NCBI GenBank assembly: GCA_041589175.1 | Contig: JBFHWF010000005.1 | Location: forward strand, 1 to 64,000 | Length of the DNA stretch: 64,000 bases | Direction: 5' to 3' | DNA from: SZUA-229 sp041589175 | GTDB taxonomy: Bacteria; Pseudomonadota; Gammaproteobacteria; SZUA-229 | In this document: positions 1 through 7,958 of the stretch, in pieces | Numbering within the stretch: the first letter of the stretch is position 1 | Layout: each line of letters begins with the position of its first letter | Made by a program: the position numbers and the translations under genes | Notes under the pieces: generated by a model | Database searches by the model: none | Told to the model about the DNA's origin: nothing | Seen by the model: the letters and a program-made list of their open reading frames with translations, nothing else

Positions 1-2181
1 GCTCAGGCCATAAAATTTTAAAGTCTCAGGCTGATTATAATTATGCTCAAGTGCAGCTTTGAAAATTGAGGCTGCGGACGTATAGTCCCCTTTTTTATAA
101 TGTGTATACCCTCTAAAAAAGACATCTTCAACATAACGCGAGTAATTCCCCAGCGAGCCCAGGCCCGCATACGCATTAACACGATAGAACGTGTATCTCT
201 GCTCATTATTTTTTATCTTTGCGTCTCTTGACTGTACCTGACTAACAAACCGATAGGGACCATCTGCTTTCACTGCGCCATAGACATTATAGCCTTTAAT
301 AAAACTGCCCGGCACCGCATCCCAGTTCACTATTGTTTCACTCAAGCCCCCCGCAACCGTCACATTACCCACGGTACCGGGAACCTGCTGATAACTAAAG
401 TTCAACAGCTTCTCTTTATCTGCATCGTAAACCCCAATCAATCTCTGTCTGGAAAGACTAACCGATATGTTTTGCGGATCACTAAACCCAGTATCAAGTT
501 CGCTTTGTGCTGCAAAACTAATTACCTTGCGAGGGCCATTGTATACCTGAACAGTGTATCGATTGTTTCTCTCACCACAAAGCACATATAAATTATTATC
601 TGCATCCAGAGAAATATCATAGAGACGCTCGAAATTTTCTGTTGCTGTTCCCGAACCTATTGCATAAAGATATTCCAGCCTGTCATTGAAGATCATAACT
701 CTGTTATGACCACTATCCGCCACAATAATATTTCCCTGTGAATCTACAACCACATTAGCCGGATTCTCAAAACTGAATTCCCGGTTTTCTCTTTGTGCTT
801 CTATCTTATCAAGATAAATACCGTCGAGTGAAAACACCTGCACTCGCTCATTACCTGTGTCTGCCACATATATTTTCCTACCCTTTATATACAGCCCTTT
901 AGCGCCACTTAGTTTTCCAGGCGAACTCCCTTCACCTGCAAACCCATTACCTTTTTCAATCTGATTACCCTGCGTGTCATACAGCCTGATTCGACCACTA
1001 TCTACAACGCCTATGTATTTATCTGAAACAGTTATTGCTTCCGCCTTTTTAATTCCTTCAAGATCTTTTATATATTTACTTTTATCACTGAATATTTTTA
1101 CTTTTGATCTATCTTCATCAACACATAGCGCCCTGTCATCCGTCAATCGGAAGGCCTTATGACATTTCATTTTCACTGGAAGGTAACGTGTGACTGTTGC
1201 AAGCCTGCGCGGTTCTATCTCCTCTCGCTCATGCTCACTCACTTTGAAAATCTCAATCTTTCTATTAATACGGTCTGCTACTGCGACACCGCCATTTGAT
1301 AACAGCAGCATGGCACTGACATATTGAAACTGACCACGTTCGTCGCCATGACTACCAAACGCATTTTCTTTTACCTGCTTCGACCAGTTGACCAGGTATA
1401 TCCGCCCATTTTGTGAATCAGCAAGATAGATTCGCTCATTACCAGCATTAGCTATTGCTGTAAATTTACCCTCTGCACCCAGCAGCTTTGAGAGCTGTTC
1501 ATGTGGTATTCGCTTTATCAATGCACCGTCGCTGCTAAAAACCGCGATCTGTCCTCTTTCAGCGCCCTCAAGGACAATCACTCTTTCCTGTTCATCAATA
1601 AACAGCTGTAGTGGTTCACGCAGACGCTCACTATCTTTAAGGCCTGCCTGACCTATTGCTCCCAGATACACGCCATCCGGGCCAAAAAGACTAATACGAT
1701 TATTATCGGTATCTGCAATATAGATGCGACGATTACTGGAGTATGCGATACCCTTTGGACTATCAATTTCGCCTGCCGACGCCCCACTCTCACCCATGCG
1801 GCTGAGGCGCTCACCTTTCTCAGTCAGGGTTGCGAAGCGGCTACTCTCTCGGTTAACCGCGAGTAGCATATCATCTCCCATTGCTACCATTGCAGTGATA
1901 CCACGATCCTCAAAAACTGCCTCATGCGCGCTTACTGTCGCTGTATTCTTTTCTGGTATTAACACTGCCAGCTGGTTTGACTCGGCATCACTCACCAGTA
2001 TTTGCCCGGATTTGAGCTCAACAATTGATGAGAGAGATTCCATCGCATCGATTTTCCAGCTACCCTCAAGACTTATCTCTGCTCTGCCAAAAACTGGAGG
2101 CAGGCTGAGCAGCACAACCCAGAACAGGCTGCTACCCACTGATTTTATTATGCTTTTTCTACTTTCGCCTTGACTCGACAT
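1..2181 (-). CDS. Exported NHL-repeat / fibronectin III / TPR protein (C-terminus beyond window)
   Basis: The frame is open from ATG at 2181 to the window edge: 727 codons without a stop, so the C-terminus is missing. Residues 1 to about 34 are a long signal peptide with a basic start and a hydrophobic core. Most of the protein is a string of beta-propeller NHL-type units, each with a phrase like ADTDNNRISLF, ADSQNGRIYLV, ADTGNERVQVF or ADSGHNRVMIF. Near residue 600 a fibronectin type III-like segment follows (VNWDAVPGSFIKGYNVY). The last visible residues (YTHYKKGDYTSAASIFKAAL) look like a TPR helix pair. NHL propellers usually bind proteins or ligands and have no catalytic role here. A periplasmic or surface scaffold is inferred. 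GGGA lies 8 bases before the ATG. Confidence 0.8.
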   Translation of the reverse strand, partial: MSSQGESRKSIIKSVGSSLFWVVLLSLPPVFGRAEISLEGSWKIDAMESLSSIVELKSGQILVSDAESNQLAVLIPEKNTATVSAHEAVFEDRGITAMVAMGDDMLLAVNRESSRFATLTEKGERLSRMGESGASAGEIDSPKGIAYSSNRRIYIADTDNNRISLFGPDGVYLGAIGQAGLKDSERLREPLQLFIDEQERVIVLEGAERGQIAVFSSDGALIKRIPHEQLSKLLGAEGKFTAIANAGNERIYLADSQNGRIYLVNWSKQVKENAFGSHGDERGQFQYVSAMLLLSNGGVAVADRINRKIEIFKVSEHEREEIEPRRLATVTRYLPVKMKCHKAFRLTDDRALCVDEDRSKVKIFSDKSKYIKDLEGIKKAEAITVSDKYIGVVDSGRIRLYDTQGNQIEKGNGFAGEGSSPGKLSGAKGLYIKGRKIYVADTGNERVQVFSLDGIYLDKIEAQRENREFSFENPANVVVDSQGNIIVADSGHNRVMIFNDRLEYLYAIGSGTATENFERLYDISLDADNNLYVLCGERNNRYTVQVYNGPRKVISFAAQSELDTGFSDPQNISVSLSRQRLIGVYDADKEKLLNFSYQQVPGTVGNVTVAGGLSETIVNWDAVPGSFIKGYNVYGAVKADGPYRFVSQVQSRDAKIKNNEQRYTFYRVNAYAGLGSLGNYSRYVEDVFFRGYTHYKKGDYTSAASIFKAALEHNYNQPETLKFYGLS

Positions 2182-2327
2182 ATCCCTTTTCCCGGTTTTT
2201 CCTGCGATTATCATTTTTCAAATAAGCTTCAATACACTGGCCCTTTTATTTATAGTCTACTTAGCATTCTGTGGCACACTCATGGCACACACATCCGGTT
2301 ATCATTTACACAACAGCGATTAACACC

Positions 2328-2795
2328 ATGCAATCATCAGCTTCTTCTCTAACTCATATGCGGTTTTCCATAGAGCACTGGGATCATCTCTATTCGCTCC
2401 ACAGAGCCATCCAGCATAACCAGCAATGGACAGGCAGACGTCTGCAAATTAAGGGGCAGATCCGTAATCAGACCCTGCTCGAACATCAGGACACCCCAAT
2501 TCAGATCAGCTTCCTTCAATCTGATCAGCCACCCCAATATCCTGAGCTAAGCATCGATAACACGGTATACCCGGTACTTGCAGACATATGCAGAGAAGAT
2601 GAACATATCAGTGTTGAAATTCCTGTTGATAGAATGGTGTTTGAAGAACTTCGCAGGAATCTTATGGAATATGCCGATATCGACGGTATTCATATCATGG
2701 TCTCCATATGCGTGGCCCATCCATCCACGTCCTGGGCTATCGGCCAGACTCTGCCCCTGCTAGAGCTCGATTACGCCATGCGAGGTGACGCATAA
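2328..2795 (+). CDS. Uncharacterised 155-residue protein upstream of HIT gene
   Basis: I recognise no family. The protein is soluble and rich in Gln, His and Ile, with no signal peptide or membrane span. The frame is open from 2271, but the first 19 residues look like translated intergenic DNA, so I chose ATG 2328; ATG 2358 (MRFSIEHW) is an equally possible start, and none has a good ribosome binding site. Its stop TAA shares one base with the ATG of the HIT gene (TAATG). The two are probably co-translated, which suggests a linked role in nucleotide metabolism or signalling, but this is inference only. Confidence 0.6.
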   Translation: MQSSASSLTHMRFSIEHWDHLYSLHRAIQHNQQWTGRRLQIKGQIRNQTLLEHQDTPIQISFLQSDQPPQYPELSIDNTVYPVLADICREDEHISVEIPVDRMVFEELRRNLMEYADIDGIHIMVSICVAHPSTSWAIGQTLPLLELDYAMRGDA

Positions 2796-3196
2796 TGAGC
2801 TCACTTCATCCGCGACTGGAGACCGACACACACCAGCTGGGATCCACCCAGTCAGGTATATTATTACTGCATACCAATGCACTCGTACCCTGGTTCATTC
2901 TGGTTCCCGATACAGAACATCAGGAACTATTTCATATGCCCACTCCCCAATGCGATAACACCTGGGCAGACATACATACAATAGCCCGTTTCGTCGAGAG
3001 TCATTTCGAAGCAGACAAAATTAACATCGCAACGATTGGCAATATTGTTCCACAGCTACACGTCCATATCATAGCCCGCTTTACATCCGACCCCTGGTGG
3101 CCGGATCCTGTCTGGGGCAAGCCCGATAAAAAAACATACCAGCCCGATCAGGTCGACAGCATTCGCATTGCGCTGCAACAACAGGGCATCATCTAA
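2795..3196 (+). CDS. HIT-family nucleotide hydrolase/transferase
   Basis: This 133-residue protein has the histidine triad region near its end, NIVPQLHVHIIARF, followed by DPWWPDPVWG. HIT enzymes hydrolyse or transfer nucleotidyl groups (for example Ap4A or AMP-lysine) through the middle histidine of H-x-H-x-H. Here the first two histidines are present, while the third position is Ile-Ala. The PWCILVP-like segment (PWFILVPDTEHQE) is also typical of the family. The start is fixed by a one-base TAATG overlap with the preceding gene. Its 3' end overlaps the convergent hydrolase gene by 8 bases. The substrate is unknown. Confidence 0.82.
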   Translation: MSSLHPRLETDTHQLGSTQSGILLLHTNALVPWFILVPDTEHQELFHMPTPQCDNTWADIHTIARFVESHFEADKINIATIGNIVPQLHVHIIARFTSDPWWPDPVWGKPDKKTYQPDQVDSIRIALQQQGII

Positions 3197-4034
3197 AACC
3201 ACTTTCATCTTCTACAGCAAGCCACTGATCCAGTTGCTGACGTATCACATCACGAGCCTGTTGACTGGAAAAAAGGGAATTATGCCCACCGGGTATACGC
3301 ACCAGGAAACTTGAGTGAGGTACTCGCTGGTGCAGGCGAATCACGTGATCGTCGGCAACAACCTCATCCTGCTTACTGTATAAAAATAACTGTTGTTGAG
3401 AGAGCTGATTAACGACTTCGATTGGATCATACTGTTTCGTCACCAGCCAGCTGGCCAGCCATTGAGCTGGCCAGGTTAGCCAGTGCCTGCTAAGCATTTC
3501 ACGAGCAATCAGCGGATATTCACTAAACGGAGCCACCCAGATCATGCCATTCACACCCTCACTCTGGCTGGCCATACTGTAAATACCCATACTTGCACCT
3601 AAACTATGGCCGATTATAAATAGTGGACGCTGAGAAGCACGTGCGCTTACATAGTTCCGCGCAGTTTCGATATCATCTATCGCGCCCGACAACTCTGCTT
3701 CACCACTGGACCAGCCATAACCGCGATAATCGAACACAAATACATCATACCCATATTGTGTCAGCCAGTAGACAGCTCCCGTGTGACTACTGATATTCTG
3801 AGCGTTTCCATGCAGATACAGTATTGTCGCCTTCGCGACTTCTGTGTTCTCTGCAAAGAACCACCATCCATGTAACCGTGGCCCTGTCTCCTGTCCAAAA
3901 TAGATATCTTCATAGGCAATACCATAGTTTGCAGGTGAATCTATGTGCATCTCGGTTGGCTGCAGAAAATAGCGACTACATGACTGCATACTCAAACATA
4001 AACACAGTATTAACAGTCGCTTAAGTACATACAT
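3189..4034 (-). CDS. Alpha/beta hydrolase, probable membrane-anchored or exported
   Basis: A serine hydrolase of the S33/alpha-beta fold with the oxyanion motif YLHGNAQN. With ATG 4034 as start (281 residues), the nucleophile elbow is GHSLGAS (Ser134), the acid is probably Asp213 (SKQDEV) and the base His241 (PGGHNS). The N-terminus is basic, then strongly hydrophobic, and ends at MQSC, a loose lipobox with Cys19, so a lipoprotein is likely. ATG at 4055 or TTG at 4073 are upstream alternatives that would bury the signal peptide. Related proteins are esterases or peptidases; the substrate cannot be read from the sequence. It converges on the HIT gene with an 8-base overlap. Confidence 0.8.
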   Translation of the reverse strand: MYVLKRLLILCLCLSMQSCSRYFLQPTEMHIDSPANYGIAYEDIYFGQETGPRLHGWWFFAENTEVAKATILYLHGNAQNISSHTGAVYWLTQYGYDVFVFDYRGYGWSSGEAELSGAIDDIETARNYVSARASQRPLFIIGHSLGASMGIYSMASQSEGVNGMIWVAPFSEYPLIAREMLSRHWLTWPAQWLASWLVTKQYDPIEVVNQLSQQQLFLYSKQDEVVADDHVIRLHQRVPHSSFLVRIPGGHNSLFSSQQARDVIRQQLDQWLAVEDESGFR

Positions 4035-4059
4035 ACCGTTAATCTGGTAGAACATGTGA

Positions 4060-4073
4060 TTGACCTTTATCAA
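4060..4073. promoter_or_regulatory. FNR/ANR-like site (imperfect)
   Basis: TTGAC-CTTT-ATCAA matches the FNR/ANR consensus half sites with the correct 4-base spacer and one non-ideal base. It lies between the divergent hydrolase and DUF3015 genes. No well-placed -10 box was found at the class II distance on the plus strand; CATACT at 4112 is a weak candidate. A chance match is quite possible. Confidence 0.3.
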
Positions 4074-4233
4074 ATTCCCTTGCCTTGCACTAAAACCATG
4101 AATGAATCACACATACTGTAAAAAAACGACAACAGAGGCAAGCTTTCTTGCTTCGCACATAATTACTGCTACTATTGCCGAAGGCGTCCTCACAGACCCT
4201 CAATCAAACGAACTCGATATGGAGAGATGTTGT

Positions 4234-4710
4234 ATGAAAAAATTAACAGCAGGTTCGATTTTATTATTAGCATCATCAAGCGCATTTGCCGTCGCTCCGG
4301 GTGGAGGTGGATGCGGCTGGGGTAACGCACTATTTGAAGGCCAGTCTGGTGTAGCACCTCATGTGCTAGCGGTTACCACAAACGCCACTTCCGGCAATAA
4401 TACTTTCGGTATGACAACGGGCACAAACGGCTGTAAAGTTGATGGTAAGCTTGGCTATTCTGGCAAATCCATGCTGGCTTCACTTATGGACGAATTCTCT
4501 GAAGATGCCGCTAAAGGCGGTGGCGAAGCACTCACAGCAGTAGCCGTTATGCTGGGTGTACAGCCAGAAGATCGCGCTCACTTTGCCGAGCTCACACACC
4601 AGAACTTTGCCAGCATTTTCCCTGATGAAAATGTCACTACGGACGAGGTTTATCACTCTCTTCAGCAAATGATGAAGAATGACGACACATTATCCCGATA
4701 CGTCATATAA
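4234..4710 (+). CDS. DUF3015 family exported protein
   Basis: A 158-residue exported protein. The start at 4234 is set by GGAGAG seven bases upstream and by a clean signal peptide (MKKLTAGSILLLASSSAFA, cut before VAPG). The frame extends upstream to 4102 without sense. The mature protein opens with a glycine-rich GGGGCGWGNALFEGQSG, then TTNATSGNNTFGMTTGTNGC, the hallmark of DUF3015 proteins. It has two conserved-looking cysteines and a helical C-terminal half. The function of the family is unknown. The DUF4105 gene follows after a hairpin, and both are predicted envelope proteins, so they may act together. Confidence 0.85.
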   Translation: MKKLTAGSILLLASSSAFAVAPGGGGCGWGNALFEGQSGVAPHVLAVTTNATSGNNTFGMTTGTNGCKVDGKLGYSGKSMLASLMDEFSEDAAKGGGEALTAVAVMLGVQPEDRAHFAELTHQNFASIFPDENVTTDEVYHSLQQMMKNDDTLSRYVI

Positions 4711-4725
4711 AACCTGTAACTCCAA

Positions 4726-4749
4726 CAGGGCCTGGAATACCAGGCCCTG
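4726..4749 (+). terminator. Hairpin terminator or attenuator after DUF3015 gene
   Basis: A perfect 10-bp stem (CAGGGCCTGG / CCAGGCCCTG) with an AATA loop begins 15 bases after the stop codon. The following bases, CTTCTATCT, form a poor U-tract, so it may only partly stop transcription into the DUF4105 gene or protect the 3' end. Confidence 0.6.
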
Positions 4750-4790
4750 CTTCTATCTGCCAAATAATAATACTAACGATAGTTTTGTAG

Positions 4791-6695
4791 ATGCTACTTA
4801 AGAAAATACGCCCTGCACTTTCTTTTATTTTTCTAATATCACAATCAATTGTTTATGCAGCTGAAAACGATACTCCAAACCTGCTTCAACAAGACATTCA
4901 ATTTTTGACTACACATCAATTATGGAATCACGACGAGTGGCTCAATTTATTACACTATCAGCCTGATGGTTTTTCGGGTGGCTATTTAAGCCAGGTTGAC
5001 GATAGCGCCTTCTTTTATTCGGAAAACGGCAAGCACAATCCTCAACAGGAAATGATCGAAACCCTTAAGCAAATTTATCAGCCGCCTGGTAATCATCCCG
5101 ACAGCCACGCAAAATGTCGTTTTATTGCTCGCTACCACTGGCTGAAAAATAAATTACCTGATCGACTGTCTAACACAAGCAACATACAATGCCCCGAGTA
5201 TGAGAACTGGCGTAAAAATGTTCCCGAAAACAAAGTCAGTCTTATTTTTCCCGCTTATCACCTGAACAGTCCTTCATCCATGTTTGGCCACACACTATTA
5301 AGAATAGATGCGGCCGATGAAGAAAAAGGATCAACTCTTTTATCGATGGCTGTCAATTTCGGCGCAACCATAGACATAGAAGACAACTCCTTACTGTTTG
5401 CTGTCAAGGGACTGTTTGGCGGCTACTATGGAAACTTCATCGTTACTCCCTACTATAAAAAAATAAAAGAATATAACCGACATGAAAACCGCGATATCTG
5501 GGAGTACGCCCTTAATCTTACAGCTGCAGAAACATTACGTATCGTAGAACATCTGTGGGAATTAAAAGACATCAATTTTGATTACTATTTTTTCGATGAA
5601 AACTGCTCATACCGTCTTCTCGAACTGCTGGAAGTTGCTCGGCCAGGGCTTGATCTGAAAAGCCAGTTTGGCCTTACCGCCATACCCGTCGACACGGTGC
5701 GCTCGATTCAACAGGCTGGACTCATTAACGGAATTGAATACCGCCCTTCGCAGACCACTAACATCAATGCGCTGTTAAAGAAAATGACGACTAAGCAGCA
5801 ACAGCAGGTACACCAGCTCACAACCCATGCAGACTATATGGACCATCCTGACTTCACCTCAGAGCCCACTGAATCACAGATGATGATACTCGACACGGCT
5901 TATCGCTATTTACGTTATCAGCAGAATGAACAGGGCAGAAGCGAAAGCAATGCACGCAATAGTTACAGAATATTAAACCGCATCAATCAATATACTAACT
6001 TCGTATCCTCCGCAGCCACATACCAGGCACAGCAACAGCCAGAAATGGGCCACCTTAGCAAACGCCTTGCTATAGCCATCGGTGAATATCGCACCGAGGC
6101 TTTTCTCGACCTGCGGTTTCGAATGTCTTTCCACGACCTTGAAGACAACATCAACGGCTTCCTGGAAGGTGCACAGATCAATATGGGCAGCCTGTCATTA
6201 CGTATGACTAAAGACGAGGCACAGATACAGCAGCTTGATTTTATCGATATTTTTTCACTAACCCCACGAAATGCGTTTTTCCAGCCACTCTCCTGGAAAG
6301 TCTATACGGGACTGGAGCAGCAGTGGATTCATGGAAAACAGCATCTGACAGGTCATGTGACGGCGGGCGCTGGAGTCACCTATGATACCTGGCGTCATGG
6401 CTATATCTATGGGCTAATCACTGCCCGGCTGGAAACCAACAGTCAGTTCGACGCGGCCATTACACCTGCAGCTGGCTTTTCCACTGGATTATTACACCAT
6501 TTTTCGTCGAGCACCGTACATCTGAATATTAGCGGCGAGGAATTCAATAACGACGAACATCGCCATCGTATTGATTTTAAATACAATTTCGTAATATCTC
6601 GAAATCATTCAATGGCTTTACGCTGGCTCAGGCAACGTCAGCCTGACACCCTGTTCAGCCAGCTTGAGCTGGCTTATCAGTACTATTTCCATTAA
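4791..6695 (+). CDS. DUF4105 (Lnb-N-like) protein with C-terminal barrel-like region
   Basis: A 634-residue exported protein with a signal peptide to about residue 23 (VYA|AEND). The central part carries the DUF4105 signature: NSPSSMFGHTLLR with His167, and FDENCSYRLLELLE with Cys272. In Firmicutes, Lnb proteins with this domain are lipoprotein intramolecular acyltransferases using a Cys/His pair, so a thiol-dependent acyl transfer or hydrolase role is possible, but this is by analogy. Residues from about 430 alternate like amphipathic beta strands and the protein ends YQYYFH, consistent with an outer-membrane barrel-like C-terminal domain. It lies directly behind the DUF3015 gene. Confidence 0.8.
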   Translation: MLLKKIRPALSFIFLISQSIVYAAENDTPNLLQQDIQFLTTHQLWNHDEWLNLLHYQPDGFSGGYLSQVDDSAFFYSENGKHNPQQEMIETLKQIYQPPGNHPDSHAKCRFIARYHWLKNKLPDRLSNTSNIQCPEYENWRKNVPENKVSLIFPAYHLNSPSSMFGHTLLRIDAADEEKGSTLLSMAVNFGATIDIEDNSLLFAVKGLFGGYYGNFIVTPYYKKIKEYNRHENRDIWEYALNLTAAETLRIVEHLWELKDINFDYYFFDENCSYRLLELLEVARPGLDLKSQFGLTAIPVDTVRSIQQAGLINGIEYRPSQTTNINALLKKMTTKQQQQVHQLTTHADYMDHPDFTSEPTESQMMILDTAYRYLRYQQNEQGRSESNARNSYRILNRINQYTNFVSSAATYQAQQQPEMGHLSKRLAIAIGEYRTEAFLDLRFRMSFHDLEDNINGFLEGAQINMGSLSLRMTKDEAQIQQLDFIDIFSLTPRNAFFQPLSWKVYTGLEQQWIHGKQHLTGHVTAGAGVTYDTWRHGYIYGLITARLETNSQFDAAITPAAGFSTGLLHHFSSSTVHLNISGEEFNNDEHRHRIDFKYNFVISRNHSMALRWLRQRQPDTLFSQLELAYQYYFH

Positions 6696-6801
6696 TCGTA
6701 AAACCGAGCCTGTCGCTAATTAGCCCTTCTCCATCAGTTCAAAGCATCGTCCAACTGCGTTAAAATAGCAGCCCGTTTTTTTACGCTGACCGGATACCAA
6801 C

Positions 6802-7197
6802 ATGCTACTCAAACTGCTACGTGAAGGCCTTGGCCGCTTTATCATATTGATCAGTTTTTTCATCCCTACGGGTCGCACAAGACGCACTGCGGAAGAGCAA
6901 TCCTGTGTGGATAAAAAAACCTCCGCCCTCTCGCTTTATCAGTTCTACGCATGCCCTTTCTGCCTGAAAACTCGCAGGGCGTTTAAACGTCTGGGCCTGA
7001 ATATCGAAACCCGTGACGCACAGAAGAATCCACACCGAGCCGAGCTGTTAGCAGGTGGCGGCGAAATTAAGGTTCCCTGCCTGCGCATTGAGCAAAATGG
7101 TGAAACCATCTGGATGTACGAGTCCAGCGATATTATCGCCTTCCTTGAACAGCAATATGGCGAGAATAGCCAGCCCTGCAGTGAAATTTCTGGCTAA
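6802..7197 (+). CDS. Membrane-tethered glutaredoxin-like protein
   Basis: 131 residues. An N-terminal hydrophobic segment (about residues 8-22) followed by basic residues suggests an inner-membrane anchor with the domain in the cytoplasm. A glutaredoxin/GST-N fold follows, with the redox motif CPFC at 51-54, the cis-proline segment IKVPCLRIE, and the glutathione-contact region MYESSDIIAFL. Glutaredoxins reduce disulphides or glutathionylated proteins with glutathione. The GST gene starts 11 bases after the stop, so both are probably one transcript for thiol metabolism. GTTAAAAT upstream (about 6758) could be the -10 box. Confidence 0.85.
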   Translation: MLLKLLREGLGRFIILISFFIPTGRTRRTAEEQSCVDKKTSALSLYQFYACPFCLKTRRAFKRLGLNIETRDAQKNPHRAELLAGGGEIKVPCLRIEQNGETIWMYESSDIIAFLEQQYGENSQPCSEISG

Positions 7198-7208
7198 TAC
7201 TGACATAC

Positions 7209-7856
7209 ATGGAGCAGCGCCATCCGGTCTTATATAGCTTTCGACGCTGCCCCTACGCCATGCGGGCTCGTATGGCAATCCGCTATGCCGGAGTTAACGT
7301 CGAGTTGCGCGAAATCATCCTGAAGTGCAAACCCGAGGCCATGCTGAATGCATCACCCAAGGGTACAGTTCCCGTGCTGGTACTAACAGACGGCGCGGTA
7401 CTGGATGAAAGCATCGACATCATCAACTGGGCGCTTTCACAGGGAGACCCTGATGGCTGGAAGCCAGCCAGCGTAGCGCATACACACGCTACCGAGCTAT
7501 TGCTCGACAAGAATGACAACCACTTCAAGACCCACCTCGATCACTATAAATATCACGATCGCTTCCCGGAATTTGATCAGCTACACTACCGCAGGCAGGG
7601 TGAGGCTTTTCTCGCTTTACTTGACGAGCAGCTAGCAACCCATAGATTCCTGCTGTCGAACCTGCCCGGCCTGATTGATATTGCAATATTTCCCTTTATT
7701 CGTCAGTTTGCCTATGTCGATATAGCCTGGTTCCGGCAGTCCGGGTACACAAACCTCATCCGCTGGCTCGATTACTGGCTGGAATCCAGCCTGTTTGAGT
7801 CGATTATGGAAAAATACCCTGCCTGGGATAGTCAGCAGCAACCGATTATTTTCTGA
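7209..7856 (+). CDS. Glutathione S-transferase family protein
   Basis: 215 residues with a thioredoxin-like GST N-terminal domain: SFRRCPYAMRAR with Cys14 at the catalytic position, PKGTVPVL with the cis-proline, and LDESIDIINWAL for gamma-glutamyl binding. An all-helical C-terminal domain follows. A cysteine instead of serine or tyrosine at the active site resembles the omega/YfcG-type classes that catalyse thiol-disulphide exchange rather than simple conjugation. It follows the glutaredoxin gene closely on the same strand, which supports a shared role in glutathione chemistry. The substrate is unknown. Confidence 0.83.
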   Translation: MEQRHPVLYSFRRCPYAMRARMAIRYAGVNVELREIILKCKPEAMLNASPKGTVPVLVLTDGAVLDESIDIINWALSQGDPDGWKPASVAHTHATELLLDKNDNHFKTHLDHYKYHDRFPEFDQLHYRRQGEAFLALLDEQLATHRFLLSNLPGLIDIAIFPFIRQFAYVDIAWFRQSGYTNLIRWLDYWLESSLFESIMEKYPAWDSQQQPIIF

Positions 7857-7913
7857 GCTATTTATCAATCAGCCTGGCTGTACTATAAAATAACTATTAT
7901 CCAGCGTTTTCTG

Positions 7914-7929
7914 GTATAAGAATTTATAC
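7914..7929. promoter_or_regulatory. Palindromic operator candidate over the fadD promoter
   Basis: GTATAA-GAAT-TTATAC is a perfect 6+6 inverted repeat ending 29 bases before the fadD ATG. It overlaps TGGTATAAG, which would serve as an extended -10 box. A repressor could bind here, but the motif is not the E. coli FadR site nor the Pseudomonas PsrA site, so the regulator is unknown. Confidence 0.35.
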
Positions 7930-7958
7930 ATCATCATTAAGACAGCAAGGAGTGTACA

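Noticed and set aside
2272..2290. TGGCACAC repeated with an 11-base period before the unknown gene
   Set aside because: Only two copies with no neighbouring promoter; too short to support a site.
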